Positions 6,541 through 10,829 of a stretch of 10,829 bases of DNA are shown here, piece after piece (positions within the stretch are counted from its first letter, which is position 1; every line of letters starts with the position of its first letter). The notes beneath the pieces are model-generated. The model was not told the DNA's origin. It did not search any database and worked only from the letters and a program-made list of their open reading frames with translations. The stretch spans positions 1 to 10,829 of the forward strand of contig QWRL01000072.1 in assembly GCA_003670425.1 (NCBI GenBank). The letters run 5' to 3'. The stretch comes from Chloroflexota bacterium. Its GTDB lineage: Bacteria > Chloroflexota > Anaerolineae > Anaerolineales > UBA11657. Both the position numbers and the translations under genes were made by a program.

Positions 6541-7482
6541 ATGCCTGTCAACGGCCGGTTACTGCGCTCGCAGCAGGTGCTGGTGGTGCCACGGCGCACC
6601 TTCACGGGGCAGCACGCCAGCGCCCCCGTGCTGCCGCATGCGCCCGCAGCGCTGCCAGACCTGCAAGCCGAGCTGCTGCGCACACAGGCCGAGCTCAATG
6701 AGCGCGAAACAACCTTCAACGTGCAGCGCACGCAGCTGGAAGCCGCCCTCACCCGGCGCAGCGCAGAAATGGATGCAGCACTCGTAACCGCGCGCGCTGC
6801 TGCTGCCACGGTGCATGCGGAAGCAGCGGCAGCCATGCAGGAAGCACAGGCCGAGGCTGCTGCCGCACTGGCAGCGGCTGCGGCGCAAGCAGTAGACCTG
6901 CTTGAGCTGAGTGCTGCCGATGCGCGCGCCGACGGGCAGGCATTGGCGCAGCGCCTGGTGCTGGCTGCCGAAGACCAGGTTGCCGCCATCCGCCAGTCTG
7001 CGCAAGCAGCCGGTTTTATTACAGGCCGTGAAGAAGGGCGCAGCGTGGGCGAGGCCGGCACTCAGCTTGTGCTGCTGCAGGCGCAGCGCCTGATTGTGGA
7101 GGCCGAAGGCTGGCGCGCCAGCCTGCTGGCAGCCAGCGAAGGCAAGCTGGTGGACCTGCTGGGCATTGTGGCCGAGCAGCTTTTTGGCAAAGGCTTCGCC
7201 TTGGATGACCAGGCGCTGCAGCAAATGGTGCGCACCGCCGTGCAGCAAGCCCAGCACCTCAGCAACTTGCGCGTGGCGCTGCACCCCGCCGATTACGAGC
7301 GCCTGCTGCCGCTCTGGCCAACCCCCAGCGTTGCCCTGATTGCCGATGCGGCTGTGCAGGCCGGCGGCTGCATGGTGCATGGCGATGAAGGCGATGTGGA
7401 CTTTCAGGTGCGGCGCCGGCTGGACGGCGTACAAGCAGCACTGCGCGAAACACTTGGCGCAACCGCGCACGATACGGACTAA
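6541..7482 (+). CDS. fliH: Flagellar export apparatus protein FliH, divergent
   Basis: FliH binds the export ATPase FliI, regulates it and docks it at the C ring and export gate. The call rests on position between fliG and fliI and on architecture. The N-terminal region is variable. A long Ala/Glu-rich helical region, probably coiled coil, covers about residues 40-155. It is followed by glycines spaced every four residues (GFITGREEGRSVG, Gly158, 162, 166 and 170), the repeat typical of FliH. A C-terminal domain (about 175-300) contains KLVDLLGIVAEQLFGK and LRVALHPADYERLLPLW. At 313 residues it is longer than many FliH proteins, because of the Ala-rich segment. The start lies 3 bases after the fliG stop, with AGGAG at 6524-6528 inside the fliG end. 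Sequence conservation in this family is low. Confidence 0.88.
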   Translation: MPVNGRLLRSQQVLVVPRRTFTGQHASAPVLPHAPAALPDLQAELLRTQAELNERETTFNVQRTQLEAALTRRSAEMDAALVTARAAAATVHAEAAAAMQEAQAEAAAALAAAAAQAVDLLELSAADARADGQALAQRLVLAAEDQVAAIRQSAQAAGFITGREEGRSVGEAGTQLVLLQAQRLIVEAEGWRASLLAASEGKLVDLLGIVAEQLFGKGFALDDQALQQMVRTAVQQAQHLSNLRVALHPADYERLLPLWPTPSVALIADAAVQAGGCMVHGDEGDVDFQVRRRLDGVQAALRETLGATAHDTD

Positions 7483-7488
7483 GCGCAC

Positions 7489-8844
7489 ATGATGGCCACA
7501 GCCGAACAAGAAGCCCCCGCCCCGCCCGACCTGGAACGCTACGCGCGCGCCATCAAAGCGCTGCCCGCTGCGCAAGCCAGCGGCCGCGTGGTGGAGGTGG
7601 TGGGCCTCACAATTGAAGCCAAGGGCCTGGTATGCGAGATTGGCGAACGCGTGGACATCACCGTGCGCAATGGCAGCACTATTCCAGCAGAGGTGGTTGG
7701 CTTTCGCTCCGGCCACGTGCTGATCATGCCGCTGGCAGAGATGGCCGGCATCCAGCCGGGCAGCCGCGTCACCGCCACCGGCGCACAGCTGCGCGCACCG
7801 GTGGGCCGCGCCTTGCTGGGCCGCGTGCTGGATGGCCTTGGCCAGCCGATTGACGGCCTGGGTCCGCTGGGCACGCAGCGCACCGTGCCGGTGGTGGGCA
7901 ACCCGCCCCACCCGCTGCACCGCAAGCCGGTCAGCGAACCATTGATCACCGGCGTGCGCGCCATCGACGGCTTGATCACAGTTGGCAAGGGCCAGCGCAT
8001 TGGAATTTTTTCCGGCAGTGGCGTTGGCAAGAGCACCTTGCTGGGCTGCATTGCGCGCAGCCAAAACACAGATGTGACTGTGATTGCGCTGATTGGCGAG
8101 CGCGGCCGCGAAGTGCGCGAGTTTGTAACCAACAGCCTGGGGCCGGCCGGCCTGGCGCGGTCTGTCGTCGTCGTCTCCACTTCTGACCAGCCGGCACTGG
8201 TGCGCGTGCGCGGCGCGTGGCTGGCAACCGCCATCGCCGACAGTTTTCGCAGCGAAGGCATGGACGTCACATTTTTGATGGACAGCGTCACGCGCGTGGC
8301 CATGGCGCAGCGCGAGATTGGCCTGGCAATCGGCGAGCCGCCCGCCAGCAAGGGCTACACACCGTCCGTGTTTGCGCTGATGCCCAAGTTGATGGAGCGC
8401 ACCGGCAACTCCGAGCACGGCACCATTACCGGTTTCTACACCGTGCTGGTGGAGGGCGACGACTTCAATGAACCCATCTCCGACGCGGCGCGCTCCATCC
8501 TGGACGGGCACATCATGCTGACGCGCGAGCTGGCTGCCCGCAACCACTTCCCCGCCATCGATGTGCTGCACTCCGTGAGCCGCGTGATGCCGGCCGTGGC
8601 TGCCAAAGCGCACCTCAAAGACGCCGGCGTGCTGCGCCAGCTGCTGGCAGCTTACGAGAAGGCGCGCGACCTGATCAACATCGGCGCTTATGTGAGCGGC
8701 TCCGATGCCACCATCGATGCGGCCATGCGCCTGATGCCGGACGCGCTGGCATTTTTGCAGCAAGACAGCGAACCGACTCCATTTATGGAAAGCCTGCGGC
8801 GCCTGAACGAGCTTGCCAGCCAGGGCGCAACCGCCACCGCCTAA
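7489..8844 (+). CDS. fliI: Flagellum-specific export ATPase FliI
   Basis: FliI is the F1-beta-like hexameric ATPase that helps unfold and deliver rod, hook and filament subunits to the flagellar export gate. It has a beta-barrel N-terminal domain (about 30-100) and a RecA-like core. Walker A is SGSGVGKS (175-182), LIGERGREVREF contains the catalytic Glu204, Walker B is TFLMD ending at Asp265, and the following residues are SVTRVAMAQREIG. The family block ASKGYTPSVFALMPKLMERT (286-305) and the C-terminal lid complete the protein. The length of 451 residues is normal. ATG codons at 7489 and 7492 are both possible starts, differing by one residue. The gene lies 6 bases after fliH. GREVREF and SVFALMPKLMERTG distinguish it from F1 and Rho ATPases. 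Confidence 0.98.
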   Translation: MMATAEQEAPAPPDLERYARAIKALPAAQASGRVVEVVGLTIEAKGLVCEIGERVDITVRNGSTIPAEVVGFRSGHVLIMPLAEMAGIQPGSRVTATGAQLRAPVGRALLGRVLDGLGQPIDGLGPLGTQRTVPVVGNPPHPLHRKPVSEPLITGVRAIDGLITVGKGQRIGIFSGSGVGKSTLLGCIARSQNTDVTVIALIGERGREVREFVTNSLGPAGLARSVVVVSTSDQPALVRVRGAWLATAIADSFRSEGMDVTFLMDSVTRVAMAQREIGLAIGEPPASKGYTPSVFALMPKLMERTGNSEHGTITGFYTVLVEGDDFNEPISDAARSILDGHIMLTRELAARNHFPAIDVLHSVSRVMPAVAAKAHLKDAGVLRQLLAAYEKARDLINIGAYVSGSDATIDAAMRLMPDALAFLQQDSEPTPFMESLRRLNELASQGATATA

Positions 8845-8858
8845 CCCGGACTACAAGC

Positions 8859-9305
8859 ATGCCACCCAAGTTCCCGCTCCAGCCCGTGCTGGACTTTCGC
8901 AAAGTGCTGGTTGACCGCCTGGAGGTGGAGTTGGCCAGCCTGCTGAGCGCCGGCCACCGCCTGCGCAGCCGCATTACTGCCAATCAGGCAGCGCAGCTGG
9001 ACGTGCTGGCGGAGCTGCGTGCACTGCAAAGCGGACTGCTAAACATGGAATTAATTCAGCGCCTGCAGAACGGCTGGCAGACATTGCATGATGAGCTGCA
9101 ACGCCTGGCATCTGAGATGCGCACGCTGCAAAGCGCCGTGCACGAAAAACGCGGCGAGCTGGTGGCGGCGGCGCAGCGCCGCGATGTGGTGGCCAAGCTG
9201 AGCGAACGCCACGCCAGCAACTGGCAGGCGGAATTGTTGCGCTACGAGGCGCTGGAGCGCGATGATATTTACATTGCGCGCGCCTTCAAGCGGCGGGCCA
9301 TATGA
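8859..9305 (+). CDS. fliJ: Flagellar export chaperone/stalk protein FliJ
   Basis: FliJ is a coiled-coil protein that inserts into the FliI hexamer, much as the gamma subunit does in F1, and couples it to the export gate. The 148-residue length matches the family. The N terminus KFPLQPVLDFRKVLVDRLEV is the typical FliJ opening. The rest is a charged two-helix coiled coil with a helix break near the middle, ending in DIYIARAFKRRAI. The gene follows fliI after 14 bases, and its stop overlaps the next start as ATGA at 9302-9305, implying translational coupling to the transglycosylase gene. The region before the ATG has no strong ribosome-binding sequence, so translation may depend on coupling from fliI. 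Confidence 0.9.
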   Translation: MPPKFPLQPVLDFRKVLVDRLEVELASLLSAGHRLRSRITANQAAQLDVLAELRALQSGLLNMELIQRLQNGWQTLHDELQRLASEMRTLQSAVHEKRGELVAAAQRRDVVAKLSERHASNWQAELLRYEALERDDIYIARAFKRRAI

Positions 9306-10261
9306 GCATTTCCGGCACTCCAGCCGCAAACGGGCAGTTGTTGCTGCGCACACTGCACGGCATGCTGTCCAAACAATACAACGCTGCACCCGGCCGCACA
9401 GCAGCGGACACCGCCCCGCTGCCCAATATGCCCCAGCCCGCGGGCGGCCAGCTGCCGGCAGTAGCGGGCAGCGCAGCGCAGCTTTCAGCAGAACAACCGG
9501 GGCTGCCGAGGCCGGCAGCGGCCGCAGCTCTAAACTCGGTTGGCGCAGCGCCGGCAGCAATTGAACAGCCCGGCCTGCCCAAACTGCCAATCGCAGCCGC
9601 AACCCTGCCAGAACCAATCACATGGATGGCGCTGACTGCAGCTGCGGAAGCTGAAGCCGCCGCGCTGGCTGCAAGTGCCGCAGCCAAAGCGCAGGCCAGC
9701 GCCGCCCCAGCGGTGGCTCCGGCACTGCCCGCACCGATGGCTTTGGATCCCAACCACCCGCTGCCCGAGCCATTGCCAGTAGATGCGAGCTATGTAGCGC
9801 CCGGTACCGTGCCGGACCTGCAAACCGGCGGCTGGGTGGTGCCCGTTACACGCAGCATCTCCAAAGTACGCCCGAGTGAGTATGACGAGCTGATCTACAC
9901 CACGGCCATGCAATATCAGGTAGATCCGGCACTGGTGAAGGCGGTCATTCATGCCGAGTCGAATTTTCGCCCGACAGTGGTGTCTTCCGCCGGTGCAACC
10001 GGCCTGATGCAATTGATGCCCGGCACCGCAGCCTCACTGGGGGTAAAAGACTCCAACAACCCGGCGCAAAATGTTGATGGCGGTACGCGCCTGCTGCGCA
10101 AACTACTGGACCGCTATGACCAGAATGTGTCTTTGGCGCTGGCCGCTTACAACGCGGGCCCCGGTGCCGTGGCACAGTACGGCGGCATTCCGCCCTACCC
10201 CGAAACACAGCGCTATGTGCCGCGCGTGCTTTCTTTATACAAAACTTATGTGGAGGTCTGA
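9302..10261 (+). CDS. Lytic transglycosylase (SLT family 1) in the flagellar operon
   Basis: The C-terminal domain (about residues 192-319) is a family-1 lytic transglycosylase, which cuts the glycan strands of peptidoglycan. Its motifs appear in order: ALVKAVIHAESNFRP with catalytic Glu219 (codon 9956-9958), SSAGATGLMQLMPGTAASLG, NVDGGTRLLRKLLDRY, SLALAAYNAGPGAV and PYPETQRYV. Residues 1-190 are Ala/Pro-rich, probably disordered, and carry a repeat (EQPGLPRP at 64-71, EQPGLPKL at 88-95). No Sec signal or membrane segment is present. The start GQLLLRTLHGMLSKQ is helix-like and may be a secretion or docking element. The gene overlaps fliJ by ATGA and ends 2 bases before flgB. It occupies the place where fliK commonly lies. 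The inferred role is opening the wall for the rod, perhaps after export by the flagellar machine. Confidence 0.93.
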   Translation: MSISGTPAANGQLLLRTLHGMLSKQYNAAPGRTAADTAPLPNMPQPAGGQLPAVAGSAAQLSAEQPGLPRPAAAAALNSVGAAPAAIEQPGLPKLPIAAATLPEPITWMALTAAAEAEAAALAASAAAKAQASAAPAVAPALPAPMALDPNHPLPEPLPVDASYVAPGTVPDLQTGGWVVPVTRSISKVRPSEYDELIYTTAMQYQVDPALVKAVIHAESNFRPTVVSSAGATGLMQLMPGTAASLGVKDSNNPAQNVDGGTRLLRKLLDRYDQNVSLALAAYNAGPGAVAQYGGIPPYPETQRYVPRVLSLYKTYVEV

Positions 10262-10263
10262 TC

Positions 10264-10671
10264 ATGCTGGGATTATTTAATGATTTTGCAAGCAAAGCCA
10301 CCAAGGCTGCGCTCAACGGCTTGGGCAAGCGCCAGGAACTAATCAGCAACAACATTGCAAATGCTGACACACCCATGTATCAGGCGATGAATATTGAATT
10401 TGAGCGTGCACTTAACACTGCATCGCGCTCGCGCGAGGGGCAACTGCCGCTACAGGCCACTGTGAGCAATGCCCACCATATGAGCCCGCTCACGGCGGAG
10501 ATGACGCCGAAGGTCACACGCCGCGCAGATTCTTCCATGCGCCTTGACGGCAACAATGTGGATGTGGACATGGAGATGACGCGCCTGGCGGAAACCAATC
10601 TGCTGTATCAAACCATGACTCAGATTGAAACCAAGAAGCTGTCTCTGATCCGCGCGCTGACCGGCCGCTAA
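10264..10671 (+). CDS. flgB: Flagellar proximal rod protein FlgB
   Basis: FlgB is the innermost rod subunit, assembled onto FliE. At 135 residues it has the usual FlgB size. The conserved features are LGKRQELISNNIANADTPMY (residues 21-40), the short variable middle, LDGNNVDVDMEMTRLAETNL (about 93-112) and a C-terminal helix ending LIRALTGR. ISNNIANADTP together with DGNNVDVDMEM distinguishes it from FlgC. The ATG is 2 bases after the stop of the transglycosylase gene, and GGAGG lies just inside that gene's end, giving a good ribosome-binding site. It is separated from flgC, with which it is usually paired, by seven genes. Confidence 0.97.
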   Translation: MLGLFNDFASKATKAALNGLGKRQELISNNIANADTPMYQAMNIEFERALNTASRSREGQLPLQATVSNAHHMSPLTAEMTPKVTRRADSSMRLDGNNVDVDMEMTRLAETNLLYQTMTQIETKKLSLIRALTGR

Positions 10672-10691
10672 GCACAATCCCAAGTTAATAA

Positions 10692-10829
10692 ATGAACACT
10701 GTTCCCGCCCCGCTCACCAGCACCCAGCCGCTGCAGCTTAGCGGCAGTGCGGCGCTGGCTGCCACCATGCGCAACAGCGCTGCAGAGTTGTTCGAAACTT
10801 TTATGCAAGAGGTGGGCCCGGCAATCGGG
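10692..10829 (+). CDS. Start of a further gene, possibly with a FlgJ-like rod-binding N terminus (3' end outside the window)
   Basis: An ATG at 10692, 20 bases after flgB, opens a frame that runs through the window edge (46 codons). The first 25 residues are Pro/Ser/Thr/Ala-rich. They are followed by MRNSAAELFETFMQEVGPAI, which loosely resembles the FEaxFlxxMLKxM motif of the FlgJ rod-scaffold domain and also the helix-like starts of the two glycan hydrolases in this operon. The upstream AAGTTAATAA is a poor ribosome-binding site. The position after flgB suits a rod-cap or other late rod gene, but too little is present to name it. Confidence 0.6.
   Translation, partial: MNTVPAPLTSTQPLQLSGSAALAATMRNSAAELFETFMQEVGPAIG

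Noticed and set aside
6559..8763. A very long minus-strand open frame (734 codons) opposite fliH and fliI.
   Set aside because: Its translation is His/Ala/Gln/Cys-rich with no recognisable motif. It is explained by strong codon bias of the plus-strand genes, which have clear family motifs over the same bases.
9302..10261. The gene between fliJ and flgB as fliK.
   Set aside because: The Ala/Pro-rich N terminus resembles FliK in composition only. The C terminus is a clear SLT domain, and no FliK C-terminal motif is present.
1..10829. CRISPR array, tRNA or rRNA genes, insertion sequence or prophage.
   Set aside because: No spaced direct repeats, no cloverleaf-like or rRNA-like segment and no transposase or phage motifs were seen. 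Genes fill nearly the whole window.

Overview
The window is a plus-strand flagellar gene cluster from a G+C-rich bacterium, most likely a flagellated member of Chloroflexota. The flagellar proteins alone do not settle the phylum. The assignment rests on two flanking genes: a sortase whose core (LAGHQN, ITLVSCWPF, SHRLIVVAHP) and a clan GH-A glycosidase whose core (GMHWVP, YFQLYNEPN, VIGTEGG) read like families I know mainly from Chloroflexota. This was judged by eye and no database search was possible.

Layout. Positions 1-803 hold the 3' part of a sortase gene whose start lies upstream of the window. A hairpin (810-829) follows it, then an intergenic stretch with two overlapping, mutually exclusive stem-loops (845-879). 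From 927 onward the genes are tightly packed in one direction: a glycosidase-domain protein (927-2612), flgC (2609-3139), fliE (3171-3512), fliF (3566-5206), fliG (5260-6537), fliH (6541-7482), fliI (7489-8844), fliJ (8859-9305), a lytic transglycosylase gene (9302-10261), flgB (10264-10671), and the first 46 codons of a further gene (10692 to the window end). ATGA overlaps at 2609-2612 and 9302-9305 and mostly short gaps point to one operon, with a possible internal promoter before fliF.

How the genes work together. FliE, FlgB and FlgC build the base and proximal rod. FliF is the membrane MS ring and FliG the torque-bearing switch protein on it. FliH, FliI and FliJ form the export ATPase complex that feeds the flagellar type III secretion channel. 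Two predicted glycan-cleaving enzymes are embedded in the operon: a GH-A-type domain just before flgC and a family-1 lytic transglycosylase just before flgB. Each precedes a rod gene, and each has a long Ala/Pro-rich N-terminal region with no recognisable Sec signal. I infer that they help the rod through the cell wall and may be exported through the flagellar apparatus. No canonical fliK is seen between fliJ and flgB.

Departures from the textbook order are the separation of flgB from flgC, the glycosidase at the head of the operon, a FliG with an N-terminal extension and an inter-domain insert, and an enlarged FlgC. No tRNA, rRNA, CRISPR array, insertion sequence or broken gene was seen.
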